From: Gnetum montanum
Lineage: Eukaryota; Streptophyta; Gnetopsida; Gnetales; Gnetaceae
DNA length: 64,000 bases
Direction: 5' to 3'
Assembly: GCA_015680685.1 (NCBI GenBank)
Contig: MNCI01016273.1
Location: 1,666,273-1,730,272, forward strand
The notes beneath the pieces were generated by a model. That model saw only the letters and a program-made list of their open reading frames with translations, had not been told where the DNA came from and ran no database searches. The translations under genes and the position numbers were made by a program. Positions 12,841 through 25,046 of the stretch are shown here, one piece after another; within the stretch, counting starts at the first letter, position 1, and each line of letters starts with the position of its first letter.

Positions 12841-13029
12841 TTTCTAAGAAGGTTATTTTCCATGGTCCAATCTATGATTGCATGGGTAAACATGATAGTA
12901 TGGACATTAAAGGATGTTTGGTTTGAAGGAGGATCAAGGATATTTTTGTAAGTAGTTGATATAGGATTCATAGTTGTGGATGTATATGAGGGCTTTTGTG
13001 GACTATTTGACCTAAAGACAGCTCTTTTT

Positions 13030-15460
13030 CTATGCTTATTCTCATAGCCACTCAGATGATCATTTGGCTATAAGTTTACTACCCTGGTGGCATTTTGTTA
13101 TTATGGTTACAGTGGGATTTGCCCTTGCATTTGTGATGTTGGTGGTAAGGGAGTAATGTTAGAAGGTGCAAGGTGAGGTGATGGATATGGAAAAGGATAA
13201 GTGAAGGAAGCTTTAGCTCTCGAAGTGAGGGTTCAATGATATTTTGGAGGATAGTAGTGAGAAAAAGAAGTGTGGCTTGCAAAGCCATGAGGAAATACAT
13301 ATTATTAAACATAATATCCATAAGCATCTAGTTACCTATAAGGATGTTGTTACCATAATGGTGATAACCCCCACAATTGTCAATTTTTCCATTGTCGATA
13401 CTACTCTTAAGGTTGAGGTGGTGCTCCATTTGGATAATATTATGTTTTATGGAACTTTTTCTTGTAATTACCTTGTGGGTAAGATACTTTTTTGGTTTGT
13501 TGCTTCCTTTCCAACTTCAATTTTAATTCATATAACCTAGACTCTTGTAGATGTGACACTATAAGGCAACATCCCTTGAGATGTTTACACTAGCAAATTT
13601 CACATTCCTCATCATCTATTAATAAATCTTCAACCTTATAAATTGTTGTAGATTTACCTTTCTATGGATATTTTTCCCTTCTTATATATTTCCATTACCT
13701 TCTATCTCTATCTCTACTTCCCTACTCTATCTTCTCCTCCATTATTTTGAAAGAAGTTTGCGAATTCTCATCCAAGGAGTTTCATAGTTTATCCATCTTA
13801 TCCAATATTTTAGTAACATATTTCTAGATCAGTAAGGTTTTTTTTTTTTTTTTTTGCACCACCTCATCTAACAGTGCTTCATCCTCTATATCATAGAAAT
13901 ACACCTCCCATTTGTGAATAGAGGAGTCTATATTATACTCCTATGAACATGATCTTCTCTTAAGCTCTTCTTCTTTCTTTGCCACCTAATTAATTAGCCT
14001 TTGGGTCTGATAGGATTTCTTCTTTGAAAGTCCTCCTTAAGCATAGATCCAAAGAGTTTTTCTTATTTTGTTTTGGAGCCCATTTATAATGTGGTGAAGC
14101 TGCTTCCTTTGAGAAAATCCATGGTGCAAGCATTTGTGCAAGAGGGAGTAGTATCTACTCAAGGCTACATCCAAGGATTTATGATTTCCTTGCTTTTATT
14201 TCTAGAATTTTCTCCTAAAGTTGAATAATTGAAAGTACATTTTGTACTTGTCATTAAATAGCTACAGCATGGTACTCCACCTATGAATGAATTTTAGTTT
14301 CAAAGATCTATACCAACATTTTAATTCTTTGATGAGTATCCTTAAATAGTTTTAACTTTTGCCAATCATCCCCAATGTTCTATAAGGCATAGGCATTGAA
14401 AAGCTTGTAGATGGAAATATAAATTACCATTATATCCCCCTTCAAACTTGAGAATATTATTCATATCTAACCTTTTAATTCTATTATCCATTTGATGCCT
14501 AGTAGGAATTCTAATGGTTTCAAAAACATTAAGCATGTTTCTAGTAGCTAGCAATGGCTCATCATAGTCATCTCATTCATGGTAGCCCCTATCATGGTCA
14601 TTTCTCATATGATAAGTGCTACTAGGCCTTCTTTCTCATTTATGATCTTCTTCCTCTCTTCATAATCCTTATGGGATCTCCTATAATCTCCATCTTGATC
14701 CCAATTACCTCTTCTTCTATCTTATCCATGGCTTCTTCTATCAAAGTTTGATGATGATGAGGATGATGAAGATGGAGGACTAGGAGAACAATGCCTATTA
14801 GACCTTCTGTTTTGGTTCTTTTCCCAATCCTTTACCTTGTATGTATCCTTTTCTTTAGATGAATGACTAGGAGATTTATCCTTTGATGTTATTTATGCCT
14901 TGAACTCTATTCTTCCCTCATCAAAGTTCTGCAAGGTTGATTGCAACGTTTGGTGAAGGATTTCATCATCAACAAAAGGAGAATAGTCTATATATTAGGA
15001 GAAGCTTGAAAATAAATTAGGATTCTCTTTTCATGATTATATGGACAAAGGAAGTGGAACTCTTTTACCCTTGAAGGCTTCATGATGTGCCTTCATGATT
15101 ATAGGGTTCATAGTCCTTAGAGATATGTTATATCATCTCATACTCTAGGCTTGATGATTCAATTCCCAACCTTATGAGATTAGCCATGAGCATGGTGGGA
15201 ATATACTAATCAAGAGGTAACAAAATGTTACCCTCCATGTCCCTCTAGTACAAATGTTCATCTTGATGGAGAATGAAGGTCAAATCCAAATAGTAGACAT
15301 CCAAATGTGGATAGACCACCTTAAGCTGTTGAGGCTTTTTACTAATAGTCTTCCTAGTCCTATTCTTTTATTAATTGAATTCATTGACATGTGATGGAGA
15401 TTCATTCTTAAGAAAATAAGCCATATTAGTAATGTGTATTAAGTGTTGCTTAAGATTATT
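13030..15460 (-). pseudogene. Element E gag remnant
   Basis: A 62-codon open stretch (14366-14554) contains IKRLDMNNILKFEGGY then LYFHLQAFQCLC. It aligns with the Gag N-terminal block of D (LPRLDLNNFPNFSGAY...LHQHLLAFYNAC) and of C (DMNNIPKLTRGY...QHQLQAFHDAC). The region 13030-13330 corresponds to the His/Pro/Tyr-rich C-terminal tail of D Gag. Acidic or arginine-rich stretches (for example 14700-14900) resemble the serine/arginine-rich linker in C. Gag would have formed the virus-like particle. Many stops. Confidence 0.65.
13838..13855 (+). repeat. Poly-T run (18 T)
   Basis: Uninterrupted T18 inside the E gag remnant. No flanking retroposon was recognised; simple slippage is enough to explain it. 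Confidence 0.8.
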
Positions 15461-15564
15461 TTGTTATTATTATCATGAATGAAAGATATTTTATTATATT
15501 TTCTTCATAATGGTTTTATATAGACTTCTCATTTAATAATATTTAGTGCACTTAGCTAAACTAA

Positions 15565-15584
15565 GTCCTTAGCAACAATACCAA
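15565..15584 (-). promoter_or_regulatory. Primer-binding site of element E (tRNA-Asp type)
   Basis: On the minus strand, directly after the LTR, it reads TTGGTATTGTTGCTAAGGAC. The complement of a plant tRNA-Asp 3' end is TTGGCGCCGTTGCCGGGGAC. Thirteen of 20 positions match and all seven differences are C-to-T or G-to-A, as expected from methylation-driven decay. Athila-type elements are known for this primer. Confidence 0.7.
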
Positions 15585-16475
15585 TGATGAGTGGTGGATA
15601 GTCCCTATGCCCAATCATATGAATCACAATTGTTCACATGCAATTCAATCAAATTTCATGAACTTAGTTACCTAAGTTACTAATGTTCCTAAAAAGTGAA
15701 TTATGTAGTTGCAAGTTGTTGCCTTCCCAATCCACACTTATGTTAAACTATGCATATGGTTAAGTGTGGTTGAGGCATAAGATATTCATTTTTTATATTT
15801 TTTATTATTTTTCTCCCAATTGTTAGATGATTGAACAAAGGTCTAATAATGGAATTAATTAACTAATTAACAATTTAATTTATTAACTATCCTAATGTAG
15901 AGTATTTTTTTCCACTTGTTCTATACATCCTGAACTTATATTAATGTTGTTGGATTACCAAGTGTATACTATTGGGCATACCAAGTATCCACTTTTGGGA
16001 TTACCAAACATTGATATGCTATACTCAAAGTTGTTGTACTTATGTATTTGTAGATAATTTTATTAATTACTTAAGATTAAAAATGTAAATTACATGTAAC
16101 ATAAAGTGCTAAAAGGAAAGATTAAACTAGTCTAACTGCTACAATGGATGTACGAAATTTCAATTTTATTTCCTTTCATGCAAATGTGTTCAACTACATA
16201 GGCACTTGAATATAATTCCATACAATCTCATAAATGCACACTATGGGTACTTAGAGAAAAAATATTCTCTCTCAAAGGAAGAAATTGTAAGAATTTAGCT
16301 AAGACTAAGACCAAAATATGTCATAAATGCAAATAATGTACACATTTATATAGGTAATGACTCATTAGGATCGATGTACCTACATCAACACATCATAGCA
16401 TGCATTGATGGGGATACATCAACAAAGCTGCATCAATGAGTATGCATTGATGTAGCCTATATTATTGATGGTTCA
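15585..16475 (-). repeat. 5' LTR of element E
   Basis: On the plus strand it starts TGATGAGTGG and ends near GGTTCA at 16475 (about 890 bp). It is collinear with the D LTRs (shared TGATGAGTGG start, a GATTACCAAG block near 15950-16000 and a related central part) but strongly diverged. In place of the GATATC units seen in D, the end carries TGCATTGATG/CATCAAT repeats (about 16370-16475). The PBS adjoins its inner edge. The outer end is approximate. Confidence 0.65.
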
Positions 16476-17200
16476 TCTATGCTAAAACTCATTTTATTGG
16501 TACTATGTTTAAGAAAGTGATAAAACACATAGTGGTGGAACATAAACTAACAACATCCTATTATCTCTAAGAAAATGGTTAAGCCAATATCATGAATGGT
16601 GAAATCACATAGATCCTCACTAGGATCATTAGTAGATATAGGAGAGATTGAAGAACAAAACATAATGATGCTTTATGGACCTACTACTTTACTTGGAAAC
16701 TCTCTATAGGCTACTCTCCCTATGAGTTGGTGTATCTAAAGCTACCAAAACTTCACATTCAAGTAGAGTTACGTATACTTAACACAACATTTGAACTTGA
16801 CCTAAAAATTAGTCTAACATAAAAGAAAAACTTCATGAACCTCAACATGCTATATGAAAGAAGAATAGACTTCATGATGAATGAAGTGCACAAGACATAT
16901 ACTAAACAAAATCATGATACTAGGATATAAAAAGTGGATTTTTAGCTAAGAGATAAGATCCTTTACAAGAATCCCATATGTGTACATCAAAAAATAAAGT
17001 TTTAAACATTATAAAAATGATCCTATATTATCTACTCCACTTTCCATTTATACACCATGAAAATTTACCATGTTGATTACTTGTATAAGCTAATTTTGGT
17101 TAACATGCAATGGGTAAAAACATTTAAGGATTTCTAGGTAGCTATAAAATCTAATGATGCCTCAACCAATGATCAAGCCTACTCTATTTTTCATATCTTC
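16476..17200 (+). pseudogene. Element G integrase C-terminal remnant
   Basis: Plus-strand frames give GYSPYELVYLKLPKLHIQVE, ELDLKISLT, EKLHEPQHA-like and YERRIDFMMNEVHKTYTKQN. This is the tail of a gypsy (Athila-like) integrase: 'SPYxLVYGK..LPxE', then 'RxxFLxELEE' and 'YKExTKxxHD'-like helices. The part upstream was cut off where E begins. It is followed by the conserved motif region, as in E. Stops and frameshifts are frequent. Confidence 0.6.
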
Positions 17201-18040
17201 ATCTTGAAACTTAGTCATAAGGAAGATATCCATTTGATCTAATATTCTATGAGGACTTATTTTCTATCTTTTTATTTTACAATTTATTTTCATTTTCTCA
17301 ATTCTTCATATGTTTTCTATTTCTTGTAATTTTCTATTTTAATTTAAATTTTTCATATCTTTTAGTCATTTTATATCTCAAGTCCTTTATGTGGATTTTC
17401 ATTTTTTGCATTAATAAGGATTTTCATTTATGTACAAGACAAATTTATTGTTTGGATTGTATCTTTTGATATCAATAAGATTGGGTAGGCAATTATATAA
17501 AGTAGAGAGACCATGCCATCCATCCTTATAGTTCTTATAAATAAAAGATCTTCATCATAGAAGCACTACAATTCTTATCAAATCAAAATCAAAATTAACT
17601 CATGATATTTACACCTTAAGAAAGGTGGGAAGGATGGAGAGAGAATAAAAAAGATTATGAAATCAAGAAGACCTTTTGATTCTTCACACTTCCTATATGA
17701 GTCTTACTACATATGGTTATGTCATACTTATGTTTTAATTTTGATGGAAGCATGTTTTTGAATAAGTGTTTTCTTATCATATCACTAGAAAGATGTGTTA
17801 CCCAAGTCTAAAGGTAGTCCTCTAAAAATAAAAGTACAATCATTAATTAATTAATTTTCACAAGAAAAAATAATTCTTGGGATATCAATAGAAAGATGTA
17901 TTGCCCATTCCTAAAGGTAGGATACTTCTAGGAAACTCAAAGGTCTATTAGACTAGTCTCATTATGTGACTAGAAAGGCATATTACCCATGCCCAAAGGT
18001 AGTCCTATAATGAGCTTAACATTGGCTATGGAGTTAGAAA
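17200..18040 (+). other. Untranslated region of element G with three conserved motifs
   Basis: AT-rich interval after the integrase tail. It contains three copies of the conserved inter-ORF motif at 17783-17820, 17887-17921 and 17967-18005, spaced about 80-105 bp apart. A fourth copy appears at 21064-21095, beyond element F. No ORF is supported. Confidence 0.6.
17783..18005 (+). repeat. Triplicated conserved inter-ORF motif
   Basis: Copies read CACTAGAAAGATGTGTTACC + CAAGTCTAAAGGTAG (17783), AATAGAAAGATGTATTGCCC + ATTCCTAAAGGTAG (17887) and GACTAGAAAGGCATATTACC + CATGCCCAAAGGTAG (17967). The core is kept although the spacers differ. Confidence 0.75.
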
Positions 18041-19215
18041 TGTTTACCTTTTAGTATGGTAAAAAACTTAGAAAATGCAAAATGTGAAAAATATGTTTTT
18101 ATTACCTTGCAGGACTAAGTGAGACTAAGATCATGATGAGATTAGGAAAATAGCACAATTAAGAGCTTTAATGTATCAAGAGACTAGATCTAGATAATAG
18201 CAAATCTTGAGTCATTCCAAGAGCTACATCGAGATGAAAAGAAGATCCAAGACATCAAAACAAGAACTAAAATTGAATGAGAGCTATTTTGGGATGACAA
18301 GATAAGAGCTAGGATATAAGAGAAGTCTCTGAGAAAAATGAAGATGTTTCAGGAACTGCCATAATGCTAAAATGTTAGAGTAATGATTCAAAGTTAAATG
18401 TGCCTGTAGGATAGATGTTTCACATTGGCAATAGAAATATAACCCTTGAAAAGACTTCTAAGGATAGATGTCTACATATCCAAGTATATTTCTTTCTAGA
18501 ATTGATAATGTTGATAGATAGATGTTTCCAATTTGAATTTGGCATCTCAAATAGTTGGTATCTAGCTATTGGATGAATTCCAAGGGGTTTTCAAAATCTC
18601 AAAGAGTATAAAACAAAGTGGAATTTGTGAGAAAGATTATGAACTATTTATTGAATATTTATTCTTGGCTACTCCAAAAGTGAATTTTCCTTGATCTTTA
18701 TTGTTTCATCAATTGTAATTTGTTGCATTTACTAAGAGCCCTATTGAAAGGAATTTTTAATTAGAGCTACACTCTCCTTGATTTTTTTCCTTCTTTCTTG
18801 TAACCCTTGTGGAGTTGATGTGCTTCTTATGGGAAGGCATATTTTTTGAGCTTGTCAGGACCTTGAGGGACTAAGTGGTTTTGTAGCAATAAAACAATTG
18901 AGTGTGAACCTCATGTTTGTAAGGGATGTGGGATCCTTTAAACCACATGTTGAGCTTGTTGGGATCTTACAAGATTGAGTGTGTTTGTAGTACCAAAACA
19001 CTTGGGAGAAGAGCTCAAACTTTGTAAAGATTTTGATGCCCTCTAAACCATATTTTTAAAGCAACAAAGTTCACATGTGTGCATGGATTCTACCATCTAA
19101 GTGTAAACTACCCAAGTGAGGAAACCACATAAAAATTGTGTTTAATTTTGGTTGTCTATGGTGATTTTAATTAGGGAACCTATTTTCCTCCTTCCATTGA
19201 AGGTCTTGATCCTTA
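18041..19215 (+). repeat. 5' LTR of element F
   Basis: Starts TGTTTACCTTTTAGTATG, like the solo LTR at 11016, and ends CCTTA just before the PBS (CCTCA at the end of the other LTR). It contains scattered AGATGTY/AGACATC units (18240-18560). Confidence 0.75.
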
Positions 19216-19216
19216 A

Positions 19217-19229
19217 TTGGTATCAAAGC
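19217..19229 (+). promoter_or_regulatory. Primer-binding site of element F (initiator tRNA-Met type)
   Basis: TTGGTATCAAAGC follows the LTR end directly. The complement of the initiator tRNA-Met 3' end is TGGTATCAGAGC, so only one base differs. This primer is typical of plant copia and many gypsy elements. Confidence 0.8.
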
Positions 19230-19239
19230 CTAGTACTCT

Positions 19240-20170
19240 TAGTTTTGACTATAACAACTCAAGAGTGAACAATTGAAGCAAGATCATACATCAAGTTACC
19301 AATGTTCAATGGGATCAACTTTACATGTTAGAAGACTCAAATGTAAGAGTTTTTTAAGTATGTAAGGTTCCTAGTTTGGGCATTCATCTTGGATGAATGC
19401 ACTCAACTCATCAGTAGCATTTTGAGCAGCAAAGGTAAGACTAGAGTTAAGTAATATAAGATTTCAAATTTTAATAAATTTTCTATGGAATGCTAGATAT
19501 GTGGTGGAAGAGGCCATATGGCCTTTGAATTCCCCAATGTTTATAGGTCATAAGAGAATGAGTATAGTGAAGAAAGGAGAAGAATGAGTATAGTGAAGAA
19601 AGGAGAAGAAGTAACATCTATATAAGTTGGGATGATGAAGAGGAAATAAGAAATAGCCTCAAACATTCATATCTTTCATATATAGCCTTGGAAAATTAAT
19701 AACCCATCAATGATTCAATCTATGATAATGAAGCTGAAGAATATGAGAATTCTTGAAAGAAACATATGAGCTACTTTGTAATGAGGTAATTTCATTTAAA
19801 CTATTATGTAGCAAAATGAAAAAGGTCATGCATACTAAAGAACTAAAGATATCTCAACATAATATAAAGTGCTCAAATCTTGAAAATGAATAATCAAACC
19901 TAAGGGCTAAGGTAAAAAAGATAACCCTTTCTCATGAGAATATTAATAAGGATCTTGTAGATTTGAAGCTCATCAATGATAGGTTAACACAAGAGAAGAA
20001 GACTCTACAAATCATGCTAGGACAAAGTGGAGATCCAAATAACGATAGAGAACTAAGAAGTCATTCTTACTATAAGACGTCTATAATAACTTCATCAAAT
20101 AGAAGGTATACACCTAGGTTTACTCATGCAACCCAAATGAGGACATCACCTAGTCCTTGAGGAATCATCA
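19240..20170 (+). pseudogene. Element F gag-like remnant
   Basis: The interior encodes a broken Gag. A CCHC-type knuckle is visible at 19491-19535: C-x2-C-x4-H-x4, with the last Cys replaced by Phe and an in-frame TAG after the first Cys (C*ICGGRGHMAFEF). Further on, a Lys/Glu-rich helix-prone stretch leads to a 65-codon open frame (19963-20160) reading NDRLTQEKKTLQIMLG and a basic tail. This resembles the coiled-coil tail and basic end of copia-type Gag. No protease, integrase or RT follows before the right LTR. Confidence 0.6.
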
Positions 20171-21065
20171 ATGTATATGTGATTTTTATGTGTGTTTTCT
20201 TTTGTTGATTTTTTGATGATTATTCTAGGGATGTTTTCCATGTTTGAGGGTATTTTTAACTTATTTTGACAAGTCTAGGAGGTTTAATTTCTACATATCT
20301 ACATATCTAAGGGTAGATTTCTACATATCTAGGTAGATAATTTTCAAGAATTAATAGTGTTGATAGAAAAATGTATCCACTTCAAATTAGACATCTCAAA
20401 TAGCAATTATGTAGCTATTGGATGAATTCCAAGGGATTTTTGGAAGCTCGAAGAGTATTAAACAAAGTAGAATTTGTGAGAAAGATTATGAACCATTTAT
20501 TGAATATCTATCTTTAACTATTTCAAAATTGAATTTGATTTATTCATCATTGTTTCATCATTTGTAATGTGTTATATGTACTAAGAGTCCTATTGTAAGG
20601 AATTTGTAATTTTAGTTACACTCTCTACTTGATTCTTTTGTTCTTTCTTGTAAGCCCTACGAGGTTGATATGCTTCTTGTAGAAAGGCATATTCATTGAG
20701 ATTGTTGGGACCTTGAGGGGTTGAGTGATTTTTAAGTGAAAAAACACTCTTACATGTAGCTCACATTTGTAAAGATTATGAGATCCTTTAAACTACATTC
20801 TAAGATTGTTGGAACCTTGTGGGGTTGAGTTTGTTCATAGAGTCGAAACACTCTAGAGAAGAGCTCAAACTTTGTAAAGGTTTTGGTACCCTCTAAACCA
20901 CATTTTTGAAGCAACAATGTCCATAGGTATGCATGGATTCTACCCTCCAAGTGTGGACTACCAATGTTGGGAAACCACATAAACATTATGTTTGATTTTG
21001 ATGGCTGCATTGATTTTAATTGGGGAACTTATTTCCTCCTCCCCCTTCTAAGTTCTTGATCCTCA
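20171..21065 (+). repeat. 3' LTR of element F
   Basis: Its 3' part (about 20312-21065) matches the 5' LTR of F and ends CCTCA before the TSD. Its 5' 140 bp match instead the LTR-like insertion at 31380 (GATGATTATTCTAGGGATG versus GATGATTCTTGGATG). The start is therefore approximate. Confidence 0.65.
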
Positions 21066-22789
21066 AGAAAGATATTTTACCCATGCTTAAACATACCCTC
21101 AAGTCAATGGTCAAGTTTCCTTAAACCTTAATGTTTAAGTAATTAATTAATCAAAATTGCTTCCTTGTTTTCTTTTGTTAAGTAGTGATCCCTTTATGTA
21201 GTTGTGGTGGTCATATGATTGTAGGTTTAGGATCATGAAAATTGATGTCATTGATAAAGGTATGGATTTGGTCTAAAATTAGGATATAAATATATATGAT
21301 TGTACTTTTAATTACATTTGACATAGAGACCTATTGTGGACATGGTAGAGCCTCTCACATTCCTATCTTTGTAGTCCCTTCTTATTACATTATTTATCTT
21401 ACTACTACATGCACTTGATTGCCTAATGATTTTATTTAATATAGTAAAGGATTACAAAGACAATAGTTTTGTGGATGTAGCATATAGACTTGATCTACAT
21501 TTAATCTCCAGTGAGCCTATAGACATCTTTTAATATGATTATACAAGGGTACTAAGAACTAGAGCCTACTTTGTAAAGGATCTACTTGTATAACTCTTAG
21601 ACATATAGTCTATACAAAACCTCTACATGTTCAAAACATTAACCTATAACTCCAAGTTTAAATGCATTATCATCTTTTATTCATCTTCTCAAGAACCTCT
21701 CAAGTCATTATCCGTTCACATAATGTAAGCTTCATTAACCTTATGAGCTTTCAATTGATCTTGATAATATTATCCTCTTGTTTATATCCCTCTTATGACT
21801 ATCATTCAACTCCAAGATTACTTTAGAATTATTAAAAATAGGATCAAAATTAAATAAAAAAATTTCAACCTAGGATGGATCAATATAGTCACCTTCATTA
21901 ATGCATCCTTGTTGATACATTAATGTTGATGCAATTTAATTTCATATACATACATGGAAGGAATTAGCCATTTTTTGTTATTTGTGCTCAAATGAGAAGG
22001 AATTTGTTTGGAATTCCAAGAATCCAAAGAATTATAAGACTGATATATTGTCCCTAATTTCATCCATTCATAAACCTATGTGCTCATGGAGTTATGATCT
22101 TTATCATGGAAATTAATAATTTTTAGCTCTTCAAAGACCTCACATTTTCAAATGCTTAAGGTAGCAACACTAAAATGACTATAATATTAATATATTAATT
22201 ACTACCTTAGGATCTTTAAATGATAAAATATAATCACTTAGAAGTAATAACACTATATTTTTACAAAATAAGCCAACTTATGGATGATCAAAGGTGTCAA
22301 TGCTCAAACTTATAGATATTAAAGGCTAATCAATGATCATCCATATATTTGTAGATGGCTTTAAAATGAGGTTCACAAGTGATAGGACCTATACAAAAAA
22401 TGGAAAAGCATTAAAAGGCTAGGCAAGGATAGCAAAAATACCAAAAGGAATAACCACAATGGAAATAGCAAGTAACTAAGGCCACACATGCAATTGGGCC
22501 CCTTTATAAGAAGCCATAAGTAGAATTTGTGGATTAGATTTCCATTCTAAAAACTAAACAAGTTGGGTAGGATGAAGTACTTAGACTAAACACCAAATAT
22601 AGAAGTGACTCTCATGAAGCTTGCTTATAAAATATTTGATCTAAGAAGATTTTGAGTTCAGTTGTTGAAGAACTAAACTTTGGTCTACTCCTAAAGTTTG
22701 CATCATAGGAAGCAAGAGACAAGCTGTAGAATTTCTTACTTTGGCCTATAATTTTGATGAGTAAGAGGTGGTAATTGAATGAATTGTAC
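21066..22789 (+). other. Untranslated region of element G, right of F
   Basis: Starts with the interrupted motif copy (21064-21095). Around 21475-21600 it aligns loosely with 480-620 in element A (GTGGATGTAGCATATAG..., then AAGGGTACTAAGAACTAGAG, then CCTACTTTGTAAAGGATCTA). No ORF is supported. Confidence 0.5.
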
Positions 22790-24930
22790 CTTTTCTAGAA
22801 TAATTGCTAAGGATATACCATAATAAGAATCAAGAACATTATCATTTTCTATTTGGTGGAGGCCATTGTGAAGGCCTTGAAATTGTCCAATGTAGGATTA
22901 AAGCTTTTAAAGATGTTCATTGACCCAAATGTAGGGAGCCAAAATGTGTGGACCCAAAAATGTTATGATGTTAATCATGAGTATGATACCCTTACCAAGA
23001 ATAAAAGAATTTATTTTAAGATAGTATCATACCATATTAATGCAATTGTACAACCTAATATGATGACATTCTTTTTTATTAAGTTATGTGCTACTCTTAG
23101 TGGGAAGTTTCCTATCAACTTGCCATAGTTGATCTTCCTAGAAATCAAGAAGTAATATTAAGGAGAATGAAAAGGCCAGGAAGATACTCCCCTTCCTGTG
23201 TCTAATTATAAACTATACAAAATGGGAGGGATTAATTTCTATGCCAATGATGCACTCTATAGGGTCATGATAATATCATGGCAAGAAATGATGAAGGAAA
23301 AACCATCTCTATGGCTTCAAGAAGAAGAGGTCCCATCACCATCAACAAAGAATGCTATAGGCACAAAAGAGCATTTAAGATAGTTGAGAGAGTAGTAGCA
23401 AATTCTTAGTGGTAAACCTTTGGATTATCATCTAGTCATGATCCATTTAAACAAGGTTTCCAAAACCATGATTTAGTCATAGGATGACTTGAAAAATCTA
23501 TTATTTATGTTAAGAAGTTAGACCACTATTAATGCCAACACTACTACTAGAGTAGTATTAGTGTCCCTATTTGTTTAATAAGTGATAGAAATTTTTGGAA
23601 ATACTTTCGCCTTATAAATGATACTAGAAGAGTGGGAAGATGGCAAAGTGGACATCATGCCATATAGAGGATAGAAGATAATAGTTGAGATGGTAATCGA
23701 CTACATTGAAGAATCGTTAAAGATTCTTATAATATTTGTACCTAGATTTGCTACCATGGTAGGCATCCAGATATCTAAAGGAACTACATCTAGGAGTTTT
23801 TTTATCTAGGAATCCTTTGACGAGAGCTAACCAAGGATGAATCTTGTAAGAACCTTCAAGCTAAACAAAAGAATGTTAAAGAAGAAAAAGAAAATGCCAT
23901 TTGGAATACATTTTAAATACAATGCTACATAGTATTAATAATGATATTTTCTAGGTGCACCAAGAGAATAAGGGGTTTAGTAAGGAGAATAGAAGATTTG
24001 TTAAGTTAGAAAAGGAAAAGGAACAACCTTCAGTACTAGCAAGAGTAACTAGCCAAACTAAACTAAGACATTAGAAGATTGATAGAAGAAAATAGAAGTC
24101 TCTCAATAAAGAAGATATGTAGAATTAGGTAAAAGTTAGCAATTGAAATGATTATCTAAAAGAACAAAACCCTCCAGTATAGAAAAGTTAAAAATCCTTA
24201 TAAGAACCAAGTTACCATAATGAAAAAAATGAATGAAAAGAAGATACTAGTACCTAAAGCAAAGATGAATAATACCCTCTAGCAACTCCAATAACAAGGT
24301 AATGCATGATAGCCTATCTTTGATGAACTTAGTGTGTACAATAAAGAAAAAAATTGCATGAAGGAGTTGCAAATTGAGAATATAACATAGTATATGAAGC
24401 TTACCAATCTATAATATGCTAATCTAGTAATGCTCACTTCTAGGTAACCTTGGTCAAAATTAGAGAAGAAAGTGGCTAGCTCTTACCTGTTATACGAAGG
24501 TGAGTTTAAGCTTTACAAAGAGACCAAATAAAAGTTGGAAATTACTAATGTATAACTTGAGGTTCTTAGAATTAAGGTCAAAGATCAATGATTAGTCACA
24601 GAAAACTTGTCCAAGAAAATGACTAACTATCGAAGCTTAAGAATATCATGCAAGTATTTGACATCAAGTGTAAGTAATTTGTAGCCTATTTTGTCTTTTC
24701 CAAATAAATGTTTCCTACTTTTCTCTATCCATGAACTGTATCAATAATAGAAACTCTAAGCAAAGAATCTCGAACAATCATTGATTACTAGATCAAGAAA
24801 GAGAAGATGAGGACACTTTTAAATGCATTTCAATTGAATGAAGCAACAACAGCAATAGGGTATTCATGGCAACAACCAAGATATGAAAAGCCATCACAAG
24901 AGCCACCATACATAAGGCATATTTCTTGGC
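22790..24930 (+). pseudogene. Element G second ORF (putative plant transposon protein domain)
   Basis: A 91-codon open stretch (22853-23128) contains ALKLSNVGLKLL, ...CYDVNHEYDTLTKNKRIYFKIVSYHI. It aligns with the D second ORF (LNLSNIGPHVAWL...GRDKAFDELTTEEKVYFKIGTYHL). This is the block seen in the 'putative plant transposon protein' domain of Athila-type second ORFs. Lys/Glu-rich, helix-prone remnants follow from about 23850 to 24650, matching the coiled-coil half of the D ORF, and the end near 24880 has the Ser/Pro tail. Function in the element is not known. Heavily broken. Confidence 0.65.
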
Positions 24931-25046
24931 TCAATTTTGTATATAATAGCTAAGGCTAAATTTTATAAAGTATCTACTTTGGCTAATTATCAAACTATAA
25001 TTACTCAAATAATTTTTTAAAAAAATACAATACTTACTCAAATATT

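Larger units (their letters stand above)
7861..16475 (-). mobile_element. Element E: degraded Athila-like Ty3/gypsy retrotransposon
   Basis: Read on the minus strand, the order is LTR (15585-16475), tRNA-Asp PBS (15565-15584), gag (about 15460-13030), protease (about 12840-12430), RT and RNase H (about 11015-9870), integrase (about 9700-8740), then the conserved motif (7895-7861) that precedes the second ORF in relatives. Protease-RT-RNase H-integrase is the Ty3/gypsy order, and the gag and LTR resemble those of D. A solo LTR (11016-12027) interrupts pol. The left end is not delimited. Stops and frameshifts throughout show an old, dead copy. Confidence 0.75.
18041..21065 (+). mobile_element. 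Element F: short copia-like LTR element with perfect TSD
   Basis: A 3-kb element with a left LTR (18041-19215), an initiator-Met PBS (19217), about 950 bp of gag-like interior and a right LTR (about 20171-21065). Both outer flanks are AGAAA (18036-18040 and 21066-21070). The LTRs share their 3' two-thirds (for example GAATTTGTGAGAAAGATTAT in the second half), but their 5' parts differ. The interior lacks pol, so the element was non-autonomous or is internally deleted. It sits inside the motif region of element G. Confidence 0.8.

Noticed and set aside
17783-18005. CRISPR-like array
   Set aside because: Three similar repeats with unequal spacing in a plant retroelement; repeats are imperfect and copies occur singly in other elements.
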